Positions 11,730 through 22,112 of a stretch of DNA of 64,000 nt are shown here, piece by piece. Every line of letters starts with the position of its first letter. Within the stretch, counting starts at the first letter, position 1. Source of the DNA: Dryococelus australis (taxonomy: Eukaryota; Arthropoda; Insecta; Phasmatodea; Phasmatidae). Location: positions 309,879,666 to 309,943,665 of the forward strand of contig CM057009.1 in NCBI GenBank assembly GCA_029891345.1. Reading direction: 5' to 3'. The notes below the pieces were generated by a model that saw only the letters and a list, made by a program, of their open reading frames with translations, did not search any database and was not told where the DNA came from. The position numbers and the translations under genes are program-made.

Positions 11730-11975
11730 TGGTTGGGTGGGCGTGTCACGAGGCGAATCCAGCCCGAGCAGATTACCGTGCGGAGCATTGAAGGAGGAGG
11801 GTGGGGGAACTTCTGACAGTAATCAACCACACCTGCTAGCATCCCCTGTAGATCCACGGCAAAACAACGTAACTCCAACAATTATTACCGGCTGGCTCGC
11901 CATTACACACAGAGCTTTAACCTGCAGTGCTAGGTTCGCAAAGACAGTCGCGAAGTCTAGTTCCGTCAGTCCCAC

Positions 11976-12560
11976 TCACAAAACATCATGATACGCACAC
12001 ACTGATTCTACAAAATCCGGAACAGATTCTTTGGACTCTTGATACTGGTAAACGTACTTCTGCTCGCATTGACGTTTAAGAGTAAGGGGTAGTAGGGCAT
12101 GGATTACACAGCTCTTAAAATTATGAAAGGTGCTCCCAGATGGTAACACTATTTCTTCTTGCAAAATTTGTAGTACAAGTCCCTCACATTTCCAAACTAT
12201 GGTGCGCAAAATACCTTCCTGACTACACAATCCTAAATTTATTGACTTTCCAATTGCAATAAAGAATGACAAAATACATGCTGGATCTAAAGAATATAAG
12301 GCCAGAACCATATTAAGAGGGGAAAGGAATCGTTGGTCCAGTTTGATAACAGGAGCAGGATTAGTGATTACTCACCGAAAGTGCACGGAAGCAGGTGTAG
12401 ATGACGTAGACCCTTGTTGCATGCAGAAGTGGTCGACCGCTACCCGCCTTAGCGTCGCCGCCATCGCCGCTTCGCCTACATCAAACTTCAGATCGCGCAG
12501 ACATTGAACCAGCTCCTCCTTTGACAGCTGATACAGAAATGCCACCCCTGCAGACGTCAT
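11976..12560 (-). pseudogene. E1 Gag
   Basis: The first piece (ATG at 12,560 down to 12,372) has the N-terminal block LSKEELVQCLRDLKFDVGEA, common in Gypsy Gag proteins. The second (12,311 down to 11,976) is a capsid-like segment ending in a block (YQESKESVPDFVESV) that matches the retrotransposon Gag domain pattern. The two are in different frames. Gag would form the particle that packages the element RNA. Confidence 0.65.
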
Positions 12561-13752
12561 GACGTGGTGCATGAAAAAATAAACGCAAAATGTTAGCAGA
12601 GTAGCACAGAAAATTAAATCATCTTGTCTTGTGTCATGCAGAAGACCACAAGGGAAGAACATTTAATTTAAACACCCAAGCATCATATTCAACACGCATT
12701 TTATTTCACATGTTTTTCGTTTCGTGTACTTTTCTTCCCACCAAGTTTTGAATACAATAGAATAAATCAGTAAGTGTGTACATTAAACACTACTAACGAC
12801 CTTGATCAAGAGCTACAGTATATCATAGTATTTTACTCAATCAAAAGGAATTTTCTGGTTCCACAAACAACACTCAAAACTCCGACCGCTAGGGTCGTTT
12901 AAAAAAATGAGCATAAAAATAAATACAATATGTTCCTTTAGGGTGCCTATCATAACCAACATTACCACTTTTCGCCCATTAAAGCTATGTGCCCGTTTGT
13001 GTGGCCTTCCACGGTACATTATACTTCAAGGGCAATATGAGGTAAAACTTTAAAAATCTTACAAAGAGTATTTTAATAATATATAGCCTCAAGGCTAGAA
13101 CAACATCATACACACAATTAATAACCCTTATCCTTCTAAATGATTCAAAATATGCACCCCAGCACATAAAACATTTCTCTCAGAAACTGGGCTTCCTTGC
13201 ATAGCCTAGCCCTTAATGACAGCGCGCCTGCGCAATATGTAAAATATGACATAAAATATTTCAATGCCGAACCACGACAGAATACCAGTAATAAGTGTTG
13301 GCAATTAAGAAAAATGCACTATTTTCACTTTGATCCATTTTTTCGTCACCATTGTCACTGCTTTTCAACTTAATAACCAAATGTCAAACATTGACATAAA
13401 ATATTTTACTCTCATTTACTGATCGCCAATACATGCTAAAACATATGCATAGGTTACTGCAGGCCTGATCGGACGATGACGACACTCGTCAAGTCAAATG
13501 GCCAAAACCGCACAGCTGACTGGCTAACAAACAAGTACTCAAAAAAGTTAGAGTGCAGAGAGTCTGGCTGACAGCAAATATGTCAAAGACTGTTCAGTAT
13601 CTGAAATCTCAGTGTGCCTTTACTATGCTTGCTTGGCGCATGTCCAAGCAATTAAATTTCATACAAATCCAATTCATTCAAATTGAAGACTTCTTTAAGG
13701 CAATTGCATCTATTACAGTCCGCCGCAATTGAGCTTCGCTGAAACCCAAATT

Positions 13753-13770
13753 TGGTGGTGTTGGGCGACA
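13753..13770 (-). promoter_or_regulatory. candidate primer-binding site of E1
   Basis: The minus strand reads TGTCGCCCAACACCACCA, resembling the lysine-tRNA-type site of many retroelements, with one difference in the first ten bases. It lies upstream of gag on the same strand, and a CA dinucleotide that could end an LTR is four bases before it. Confidence 0.35.
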
Positions 13771-13771
13771 A

Positions 13772-14673
13772 GTGCCCTTTCAAAGCCAACAACCATTCAA
13801 TCTGGAATTTCTTTGGCAGGAAAGAAAAACTTCATATGCATCAAGCAAGAGCACAAAATTACGTTGACCCAAAATGTAAATCAAAAGGTGAGTACTAAAA
13901 ACTTCACCAGCCAAACTCGAAATACTCAAAAAACATTCAAATGGCAAGGCAATTAGACATCTACACAGAAAATTTCCCAGAAATATTGCCATAAAAACTC
14001 ATTAAAATTTACATGGCCAATTATGAGAACAGAACTGCTAAACTTACACTGAATTTCATGCAGTAATGAATGAACACTGTCCAACTTGCTCCACGAACTT
14101 GGCTGCCCTAAAATTACCGTACAAACACCCACCTCTAAACTCATTTAAGCGATGCATTCCACCGAAATTAGTGGAAACTATTGCAGAATTTTAGCGTCGT
14201 CATTCCACTGAATGCTAACTGGCAAACAGTCTGACGATCTGTGGCGGTTCCATGATCGCTGAATCACAGGCAGTCGAATAGCCCGTGTTGACATCGCAGC
14301 ACTGCAGAACGTCGGCCGACACCTATCATAATCAAAGCCCACTACACTGGTCGCGATCAAGCAGAACAATACAGAGGGAGGGGAAGTGTAGGAGCTTAAA
14401 TAGGCCAAATCGGAGAGGAGAATAGGAGGGGAGGACTGGAGGAGGCCGTAGAGGGAGAGCTCGGGAGGAAGATGTCGGCCGAGGAGCGGACGCACGGCCA
14501 GAAAGGTTCAAGTAAAACATTGACGACAGGCGCTTATGTCGCAACGGAGATTGGTTGTGCGCAGCCAGTGAGATCGTTCTATCTCTACTTTAGTCCATGG
14601 ACCACATTCTTCCACTATTTCACCTTATTCTCTCGAATACCTGTTATTAGCCATGTACTGGTCTGAACTTTTT
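13772..14673 (-). other. region expected to hold the E1 5' LTR
   Basis: If the primer-binding site is right, the 5' LTR should start here on the minus strand. The stretch has a GC-rich purine-biased patch (14,360-14,530) and short frames with no domain. No second copy exists in the window, so its limits cannot be set. Confidence 0.25.
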
Positions 14674-14724
14674 CGCTACCTATGTAGCGCATACCCTCCT
14701 GGTAGTTGGATTCTTCCAACTACC
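14674..14724. repeat. two adjacent perfect stem-loops
   Basis: CGCTAC-CTAT-GTAGCG (14,674-14,689) and GGTAGTTGGA-TTCT-TCCAACTACC (14,701-14,724) are perfect inverted repeats with four-base loops, 11 bases apart. The second is followed by five T residues. Both could form in RNA from either strand. Confidence 0.85.
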
Positions 14725-15286
14725 TTTTTAAAATATATATATATTAAAAAAACTATTTTAAGTCGTCAGTATTTAATATATATATATATATGAAAACACG
14801 GCTCAAGTGTTCACGTCGGAGAATTAAGGTGTGTGGGATTCCCTGCAGAGCATGTAAATAAACGTCGGGGATTATGATTGTCGTACAACGGAATAATGAC
14901 ACACGAGGAGGTTAGATATCAGGAGGAATACCTCCTCGCATCTCCTATTCTCCTGATGGGACAGTCACAATAGCAATTTTCCTGCGGCTGTTACTGTCAC
15001 AGGGTGGAGGCCTAAAAGAATAGCTAGAAACCTACTGAGGAGGTGAAAGAAATTAATTATAACTTCAAACAAAACTTTGAACATTTTTTGTAGCCAAATA
15101 ATTGTAAAAAAATATATATATATTACATGCAAAATGGGCACTGCGAATGTGGTTGTTAAATAAGTTTAAAATGAAGGTATAAAAAGACGGGGTGGTGTTT
15201 TGCTGGACCATTGAGGGGAAGGAAGGTTACATGGACAGTAATTTAATGTAGGAGTTATGCTCTGCCATCAATGGAAAGAGGTTCCA

Positions 15287-15293
15287 GATGATT

Positions 15294-15331
<38 letters not shown>
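15287..15331. repeat. (GAT)n microsatellite
   Basis: Trinucleotide run that encodes an aspartate tract in one frame; no surrounding gene supports that as protein. Confidence 0.95.
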
Positions 15332-15499
15332 ACTGTAGAGCTAAATCCAATATTTTCCTTGTCTAGTGGGGACTGTAGGCAACCCCCAAATGCACACTCT
15401 CTCCAGAGAGGTTGTTCAGGCCACCTCACGCCTCACGTCATTATTGTGTAAAACTTTATTAAGTGGGCCCAGAAGGGGACGCGATATGTGAAAACACAG

Positions 15500-15910
15500 G
15501 TGAAAGTCTTTTCAACCAAACAATTCATTTATTGGCCCTCATGCGAGGCACTTACATGAAAACGCCTCCGTTAAGTGGGAGGGGGCTTACACGGCAAAAA
15601 TGGTGTGAAGCCAACATGATTATTTACATGAACATTATGGTCTGGCAGTGTTAAAACGAACTGGACTGTGGAGCAGTACTCCCCCCGGGCTAATAAAAAA
15701 CAAAGTTGAAGTTCCATACTAAAGATTTACACAATTGCACTCTAAATGACCGGCGAAAGAGGTGATTGGCCCGGGGAGGCGACACCTCGTCTGCTCCACG
15801 TGAGTCATGAACAACTATGGAAACTGGACGCACGGAAGAGCTGCTGCGAGGAGCAAACTTCCCGCATGACGTGATTAGAAAGTGGCAAATGCTGAGAAAT
15901 GATAAATGAG
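15500..15910 (+). repeat. diverged copy of the 34.6-34.9 kb sequence
   Basis: Collinear short matches link this stretch to 34,600-34,920: CCTC(A/G)T(G/A)(C/T)GAGGCAC near 15,537 and 34,620, and GGACTG(A/T)(A/G)CTGTGG near 15,662 and 34,750, in the same order. It may be the 3' untranslated part of an LTR-element family. Confidence 0.4.
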
Positions 15911-17255
15911 ATAAAAGATGACATGTGAATACTGATGCTGTTCTGATTTACACGTTTTACTCTTACTTATTATAATAAAACATAATAAACACAAAATATC
16001 TAAAATAAAAATCATGGTACCTAAAAGTAATTACATTTATACCCTAACCTAAAAATACATGTCTTTGTGGCTGGAGTGTGTGGCTTATATGGCATAACTT
16101 TTTCTACCTTTATTTACACGTTTTCAGGGCACACATATCTTTATTACACAGTACACAACTTTTAATAAAAACACTTAAAAAATAAAATAGAGAAAATGCC
16201 ACGCTATATTCTCTTAATAAGGCTGCTTTGCATTTTTAGCTGTGCGTGGCCTCTAACACAGCATGTGGTTGGCCAGAATGGTATGGTTGAGCATCGAACT
16301 TAATCTAACAACAGCATTAAAAATAATAAATAAATAAAAACATGTATTTTACCCTTCCCTTGTGGGATAAAAATTATGCAGAATATTATGATGCACTCTG
16401 ATGTCCATAATGAATGTAAATATGGATGATGCGGATGTTTGACACAAAACAACTGACACTCTATAAAACCTAAACACTGTAATATTAACACAACTCTTAT
16501 TAAAGACCATATTTGTGTACACATAGCTGTACACCGCACTTATCTTAATATTAATACATAAAAACACTCAATTTTAGATTTAAACACTTATTGCACAGAA
16601 CTACACTGACATTACCAAAACATAAACAAACCCACGTGGTTTAATGGTCACTGAGGCGAACACGTGACACACATAAACGCCATGGGAAGAAAAACCTACA
16701 ATAACACAAATATTTACACTGAAAATACACTTCACTTCACTTATTGTGCGGTTACACTTGATGTACACTCGCTGACGCTCATCTATCGCTGATGCGGTAA
16801 CGTTACGAACGTGCTGGGAAGGGGGACTAGGTGGTACACGAACACCCTCCCTCCCTCTCAATCCGGAGACCGTTCATGCGGTGCGTTTGAGGCGATGAGG
16901 CGACACTTCTTATTTGCAGCACCTGGCCGGCGGGCGGATGAGTGCTAGTGGCTGGAGGTTGTACACACTGCGGCGCTGTTATTTCGGACGCACCGGCGCT
17001 GAGGCGGCGGCTGATCTGGGCGTTTCTGTCGGCCCGCAAGCCACGCACGTCGCATGGTAATAGCGGCCACTTGGATCGACGAGGGGGGGAGAGGCTCTCC
17101 TCTTGCCCCGTGTTGTCTTCGCTGCTGCTATCTGTGGCAGTGCTGAGGGAACGGCTCTGATGGGTTTTTTTTTTCTGGTTGAGTCGGGATGAACCTGGGG
17201 ATCAGTCGGGACCGACTCTGATGATGATGCCCATGCCGGAGACGCTGGGTGTCTA

Positions 17256-17275
17256 CAGGCCGTCATGACGGCCTG
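17256..17275. repeat. perfect 20-bp palindrome
   Basis: CAGGCCGTCATGACGGCCTG equals its own reverse complement. It lies about 80 bases before the composition changes sharply to the AT-rich Polinton-like region. Confidence 0.95.
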
Positions 17276-17358
17276 CAAGTCTTCTGAGACATTGATGTTG
17301 GCTGGCGAGTGAGTAGATAGTTAAGGCCGATCCTGGCTCACCTCACTTTTTCATCGAA

Positions 17359-17490
17359 AAACCAAGCAATTTAAGCCAAACTCGAGCAAATTTAAGCTAA
17401 AATCAAGCAATTTTCTTGAGGCATAACTATTTTTCATCTCTCAAAACCAAGCAATTTAAGCTAAAATCAAGCAAAAAACGAGCAAATGTT
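17359..17490. repeat. repeated AAGCAATTTAAGC motif at left edge of Polinton region
   Basis: ACCAAGCAATTTAAGC(C/T)AAA recurs at about 17,361 and 17,447, with related CGAGCAAATTTAAGC and TCAAGCAA variants between and after, continuing loosely to about 17,700. It could be what remains of a terminal repeat. Confidence 0.5.
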
Positions 17491-18399
17491 CGATTTTTTT
17501 TTCACAAATGTTTGTTCACTCTTCGTGCGGCATTTTAAAAATATCAAATTTAAGCCAAAAACATGCCAATTTCTCCATTTTAAGCTACTTTTTCATGTTT
17601 TATAGAAACCTCAATTATGCAAGCCAGCTACCTTGTTAATTTTCAAAAATAAATCGAGCAAATTTGATGTCAAAAAATCAAACAAATTGAAAACAAAATC
17701 AAATGAAATATTATGTTATTATTCATTATAGTTTATATTCTAATATCTACTAATTTTTTTAACTCTTCTTCCATATGCCTATTTCTCGAAGTTCATATTT
17801 ATTGTCAATGTTTTCTAAGAGTAACAATTGCAAGTTATGTAAATTTAAAAGAAATTTGAAAACCAATTTACTTTTTCTTCGTCAGATGAATTATCTAATC
17901 TATAGGAAGGAGTGTTTTTAACATGGCCACTTAAAAAAATGTAAGCTATACTGCATGATAAACCAATCGATTACATTTTTTATTTATAAAGAAAAAATTT
18001 ATTACGAGAAAGAAAAACTCATTTAGAATTATGAAAATGATTTTTCGTTCTATAAAACAAATCAACTATACATCTAAAAATTTGTAAAAGTCTTTAAAAG
18101 TCTAACTAAATGTCTTTAAATTTCTAATAGTTTTAAAATTTTAAACGATCTAACTATATGTCTAAAATATAGTATTAAACTATCAAAAAATTTTGTTTTT
18201 TCCTCAATTTATTAATTTTAAAAATGGATATATCTTCAATAATTCTTTCTTTCAAATAATCATTTTAGATTTTTTTGGCTAATTAGAACAACATTACAGA
18301 TTGTACCAGCTTCAATGGGCTTATCAAAATCCCCACTAATTTTTATATATTTGTTTTTTTTCTTTAACTACAGTGGTTTTTCTATATAATCAATCAATA

Positions 18400-19538
18400 A
18401 CCATAATGGTCTTCATCCAAAAAATTTATAATTATTCATATAACCTTCAGTGTTTACAGTTGGTTTATAATAAAGTTCATTATTTCTATACAGAGTAAAT
18501 AGTTTTGATTTCGAATCTCTAAAATCATTACAGGCAAGAAACATTTTATCGCACAGGCCATTTTCGATATCTAGATTTTCCAATTTTCTTTTGGAAAAAT
18601 TTAATTTCTTCCATTTTTAACATAAATATTTCTTACATTACAGTGGCCAAACATAGAAGCATGTGCATACTGTTCAGCGCGATTTTTTCTATTAGTTTGA
18701 AGTCCTGCAATTACAAAATAAGCATTTCATATTGTAAATTATTAAACTGGTCTTTTATATCAAAGTTAAAAACAGTTGTTCCAGCAGGAACTTCTTTTTC
18801 TAAAAATTGCCAATAATTAAAACTAATAGGCATTTTAGGATGTTTGTATATTTTTTCTTTAATTGCAATTGATGTGTTTGATTCATATTCCAATAAGCCA
18901 CATAATTTCTCATGTTTGAACAACAATTGTACCTGGATCAGCATAACTTTTCTGAACTGCACCATCTGCATTTTTGTTTCATTAACAAATAAACAATTGT
19001 TATCAGATGAATTACGAAAAAAAAAAGAAGTAATTCTATAGCCACCTTTCCAATAAATTTCATTGTTATCATGAATAAATCCAAACAAATATCTCAGTGG
19101 ATAGGTTATTTCATTTGTTTTATCACTATGGACAGATATTACTCGATATTTACTATCAACATAAGACATCTGAAAATAATTTTGTTCACTTGGTGATCTT
19201 AATAAAGCATTGATCATTGTTGATGTTATACCTGAATTATCAACAGCTTCAATAATATTTCCATGTTTTGAGATTTCTACTCTAGAAAATTGAAATGGAA
19301 AAAAGTTAGAACAAACATCAATATTATCTAATTTTGTATATTTTGCCTCATCTCATTTTTTGTCTCTTTTAAGAAACCTATATTGTTCGTAAACATAAGC
19401 ATCATTTTGAAAAGAAAAACCATCACCTATAGGGATATCAAATTCAATTATATTATTGTAAATATTTAAATTCCCCCTAGTTTGGGCTGTTGGTGGAAAA
19501 GTTCGTCTCTCAAAATTCTCAATACTTTTATAACTCAT
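18400..19538 (-). pseudogene. Polinton-type major capsid protein (double jelly-roll), broken
   Basis: The N-terminal part is the frame 19,353-19,538, starting at an ATG on the minus strand. The central part is the 168-codon frame 18,711-19,217 with the blocks PLRYLFGF and a VPAGTTVFNFDIKDQF stretch before its stop. Beyond 18,711 a shifted frame continues with QTNRKN and FGHCNVRNIYV-like blocks to about 18,400, after which stops accumulate. These blocks occur in this order in Polinton capsid proteins, which form the icosahedral shell. The pieces lie in different frames with a gap at 19,217-19,353, so no intact protein is encoded. It is transcribed away from the plus-strand genes. Confidence 0.75.
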
Positions 19539-19546
19539 TTATAAGA

Positions 19547-19577
19547 ATATATATATATATTATATATATATTATTAT

Positions 19578-19656
<79 letters not shown>
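19547..19656. repeat. (TA)n tract between divergent Polinton genes
   Basis: About 110 bases of TA repeats with small interruptions, lying between the ATG of the minus-strand capsid gene and the plus-strand gene group. A bidirectional promoter here may have been overrun by microsatellite expansion. Confidence 0.9.
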
Positions 19657-19660
<4 letters not shown>

Positions 19661-19739
19661 GATGTATCTAAGAATGTTTCTCGAGTTAAATTACTCATTT
19701 AAAATATAGAAATTACAAAAAGAATCATGAAGCAGAAAA

Positions 19740-20640
19740 TGAAAAAATAAGAGAAAAACTGCCTTTAATTCATGAATTCCAAAATATTGGTTAAAGAAAA
19801 GTAGAACAAGTGAAGAAAAGAAAATTATTACAACACTAGTTCCTGTAGCAGTAAAAAAGATAGATTATCCAACAACACCAGAAGAAACATCATTTGAAAG
19901 AGAATTATTTTCAGAACACAAATCTCCTAATTTGGAAGAGCAAATGGGTATTGTACCCATAAAAAATTGGATGCGTACCGCATCTGATTCTACTGTAAAT
20001 CTCGGAAAAGAAATGTCATAAAGAATAGATGTTATTGATACACAATATGGTTTATGAGGATATGAGAATAATTTTTACATTCGAGATAGAAAAGTAAAGG
20101 TAAATGATTATAAAATATTTGTTGATGATAAAGAATATAAATTAACAGAAGGACTTTCTAATTTGTTAACAAAAGAAAAAGAAGAAAATCTTAATGAAAA
20201 ATTCACTGATAATGACTATGAAAATTACACACAAATTATTTTATCAACCAATACTGCATTCCAAAAATATAATCCAAAAAAGAAAATAAACTCGAATAGA
20301 AATTGGAAATACATAAATAACATTAAACCAATTTATGATAATTATACAAAATAACCACAATCAAGATCAATGCCAAATTCACCTGAAAGAATGATTTCTT
20401 TGAAAAAATATAGATATGGAGAAGGTATAAAAAATACAATATTTTACCAAAAAAAATATATTTGGATGAATAATGTTAGAAAATTAATTGATAGATTATT
20501 AGTTATTCATGGTGAAGAAAACATTGGAAATAATAGATGTTACAATGAAAAAGTAAGCATAATTAATATGTTAAAAAAAATTCTAAATATATTATCAATA
20601 ATCCAAAAGGAATTCCACATCTTATAAGAGTTTTAAGAGT
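19740..20640 (+). pseudogene. Polinton minor-capsid-like protein, broken
   Basis: Fragments in several frames. The clearest is 20,163-20,354, with a block around ILSTNTAFQKYNP followed by INSNRNWKY, preceded in the same frame by a GLSNLLT-type segment. The next fragment (20,370-20,627) contains GEENIGNNRCYNEKVSI. Blocks of this kind precede the phospholipase domain in arthropod Polinton structural proteins as I know them. Stops interrupt the region before 20,163. It may have been one protein with the phospholipase domain that follows. Confidence 0.55.
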
Positions 20641-20696
20641 AATTCCACATTATTTTTCTTATTCTGAACATCATGGCAAGGGAATAATAAATTAGG

Positions 20697-21046
20697 CATT
20701 AAACAACTTAGATTTGCTTGAAATGCATTTGCCTGGCTATAATTATTGTGGTCCATTTACAAAATTAAACAAAAGATTAGAAAAAGGAGACACTGGAACA
20801 AATAAATTAGACAAAGCATCTAAAAATCACGATATTGCTTATAGAGATCATAAAGATATATAATATATGCATAAGCTGACAAAATTTTACAAAAAGAACC
20901 TAAAGAAATTATATTAGATAAAAATACTCAAATTGGTGAAAAAATTGCTTCTGTGGCTGTTGCTTCAACTATGTTTAGTAAAAGAAAACTAGAATGGGAT
21001 ATTAACATTTATTCATTATTAATATTTTTCCTATGTAAATTAAGAT
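20697..21046 (+). pseudogene. parvovirus VP1-type phospholipase A2 domain
   Basis: The segment 20,723-20,863 reads LPGYNYCGPFTKLNKR, then KNHDIAYRD: the calcium-loop and His-Asp catalytic motifs of the phospholipase A2 domain found in parvovirus VP1 and in Polinton/adintovirus virion proteins, where it helps the particle through endosomal membranes. The catalytic His-Asp pair (20,828-20,833) is kept. The glycine normally two residues after CG in the loop is Phe here. The frame stops at 20,861; a shifted frame continues with a LQKEPKEI and GEKIASVAVAS-like tail. Confidence 0.8.
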
Positions 21047-21149
21047 AACAAATATAACTTTCGATATACCCATTGATCAATTAAGAGATTTGGGTAAAGA
21101 AATTTTTTAAACAAAAGATTGACTTAAGAGATAAAATAAAAAATTTAAA

Positions 21150-21340
21150 GGAGGAAAAGGTTTTTATTAACTTTGAAAATACCAATAATCAAATGTTAAA
21201 AGAAAAATCTGCAAATGGTTTACATCATGGAGGATTTTTACCAATTTTATTTGCAGCTTAATGTGCATTTGGAGTCTTAGCTGGTGGAGCTACTGCAATT
21301 TATAATTCTGTTGAGATTACAAAAATAAATAAAAAATAAT
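21150..21340 (+). pseudogene. small hydrophobic Polinton virion protein remnant
   Basis: A GGFLPILFAA stretch (about 21,229-21,260), interrupted by an in-frame stop, leads into FGVLAGGATAIYNS and then a basic, charged tail. A Gly-rich hydrophobic segment followed by a charged tail, placed between the phospholipase protein and the protease, matches a small protein seen in Polintons that is compared with adenovirus core peptides. Confidence 0.55.
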
Positions 21341-21397
21341 TAGAAGAAAAACCGAGGCATAATTTAGCAATGGAAAATAAATCAGGAAGTGGTTTAG

Positions 21398-21863
21398 TTG
21401 AAAAAGAGGACATACAAATTTTTTTTTAATATATCACCAATATCTAATTATAGGACTAATAAATATATAAAATTACTAATTACAAAAAAAAAAATCAGAA
21501 ATGTTTATATAATTGATGAATTACCTAAAAGTAAGCACAAATATAAATGTGCTGTGGTTAATTTTGGCATTTCAACAAATCCTGGTACTCATTGGGTTTG
21601 TTATTTTAAAAAAAGTAATGATGTTTACTATTTTGGTTCAATTGGGGGTAATATTCCTGAAAATTAAATATATTATTATTTTAAGAAAAAGAATTTTTTA
21701 TTGTAATGATAATAGAATTCAACATTTTAATTCAGTTATAGGGCGACATCTATGTTTAATTGTATTACATCTTTTTTCGAATGGTTTTAAGTTAAAAGAT
21801 ATAATTTATTTATTATTAAATGACGGATATAGTTGGGAATACATCAATATAATATTTAAATAA
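21398..21863 (+). pseudogene. adenain-like cysteine protease, inactive
   Basis: The first frame (21,398-21,667) contains a DELPKSKHKYKCAVVNF block and the catalytic-His motif PGTHWVCYFK (21,583-21,594). A frameshift near 21,660 moves the rest to 21,680-21,863, which has RIQHFNSV with the oxyanion Gln and then the region of the catalytic Cys. Two catalytic positions are changed: the acidic residue after YYF is Gly (21,635-21,637), and the Cys-Gly pair before HLCL is Gly-Arg (21,741-21,746). The family cleaves capsid precursor proteins; this copy cannot be active. Confidence 0.8.
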
Positions 21864-21871
21864 AATTGTTG

Positions 21872-22092
21872 ATGCTAATTCCTAAAAAAAAAAAAAAGTA
21901 TGTAGATTTAAGTTATAAAAATATTGTTTGTAATTATGCTTTAAAAACACACGTGGATTCAAAATTTAAAACTATTACTTCTGATTATGCTTTAAAAAAA
22001 TATGTTGATTCAAAGTAGCTACTATCGATTTTAAATATGTTTCAAAAAAGGGTGTAAATTCAAGATTCGAAAATATTGTTTCTGCTTATAGA
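21872..22092 (+). pseudogene. fibre-like 17-residue repeat protein
   Basis: A 48-codon frame starts at ATG 21,872, has a lysine run and then repeats of a 51-base (17-residue) unit: a partial unit 21,899-21,937, full units 21,938-21,988 and 21,989 on, and after a one-base frameshift with stop at 22,016 a last unit 22,039-22,089 followed by a stop. The unit core is ALKKYVDSKFKTITSDY. The (A)xKKYVDxK pattern is common in bacteriophage tail-fibre repeats, which form trimeric stalks. A fibre or spike role is inferred from that likeness and from its place after the virion genes. Confidence 0.55.
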
Positions 22093-22112
22093 TAATAAAT
22101 GATTTCGATTCA

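Larger units (their letters stand above)
9650..13771 (-). mobile_element. Gypsy-type LTR retrotransposon E1, decayed
   Basis: On the minus strand the order is candidate primer-binding site, leader, gag, zinc knuckles, aspartic protease, RT and RNase H, the Metaviridae (Gypsy) order. The gene parts are in different frames with stops. No Gypsy integrase follows RNase H; a Polinton-type integrase does. No LTR pair could be matched: the 3' LTR is missing and the 5' LTR would lie above 13,771. Confidence 0.8.
14725..17255. other. no gene recognised; (TA)n tracts and GC-rich end
   Basis: TA-rich tracts lie near 14,738 and 14,778, and an inverted repeat CGAGGAGG/CCTCCTCG at 14,904-14,911 and 14,931-14,938. 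From about 16,790 to 17,255 the composition turns GC- and CpG-rich. A 99-codon minus-strand frame (16,979-17,278) there has no recognisable domain and may be the tail of an old retroelement protein. Confidence 0.4.
17340..22112. mobile_element. decayed Polinton/adintovirus-like element
   Basis: A very AT-rich block holding virion-type gene fragments known together from Polinton/Maverick transposons and adintoviruses: major capsid protein (minus), then on the plus strand minor-capsid-like protein, parvovirus-type phospholipase A2 domain, small hydrophobic protein and adenain-like protease. No DNA polymerase B, ATPase or integrase is seen inside the block; a Polinton-type integrase fragment lies 8 kb away at 8.6-9.4 kb. 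No terminal inverted repeats were found. Every gene carries stops or frameshifts, so this is an old copy. The right edge abuts a truncated E2 LTR at 22,113. Confidence 0.8.

Noticed and set aside
14701..14729. Rho-independent terminator look-alike
   Set aside because: The whole window is eukaryotic in character; a bacterial terminator is not expected, so only the hairpin itself is reported.
15257..15451. Frame with poly-aspartate
   Set aside because: Direct product of the (GAT)n microsatellite.
16979..17278. 99-codon minus-strand frame in GC-rich DNA
   Set aside because: No recognisable domain; GC-rich DNA lengthens chance frames.
19490..19702. 70-codon frame across the (TA)n tract
   Set aside because: Tyrosine-isoleucine run from the microsatellite.
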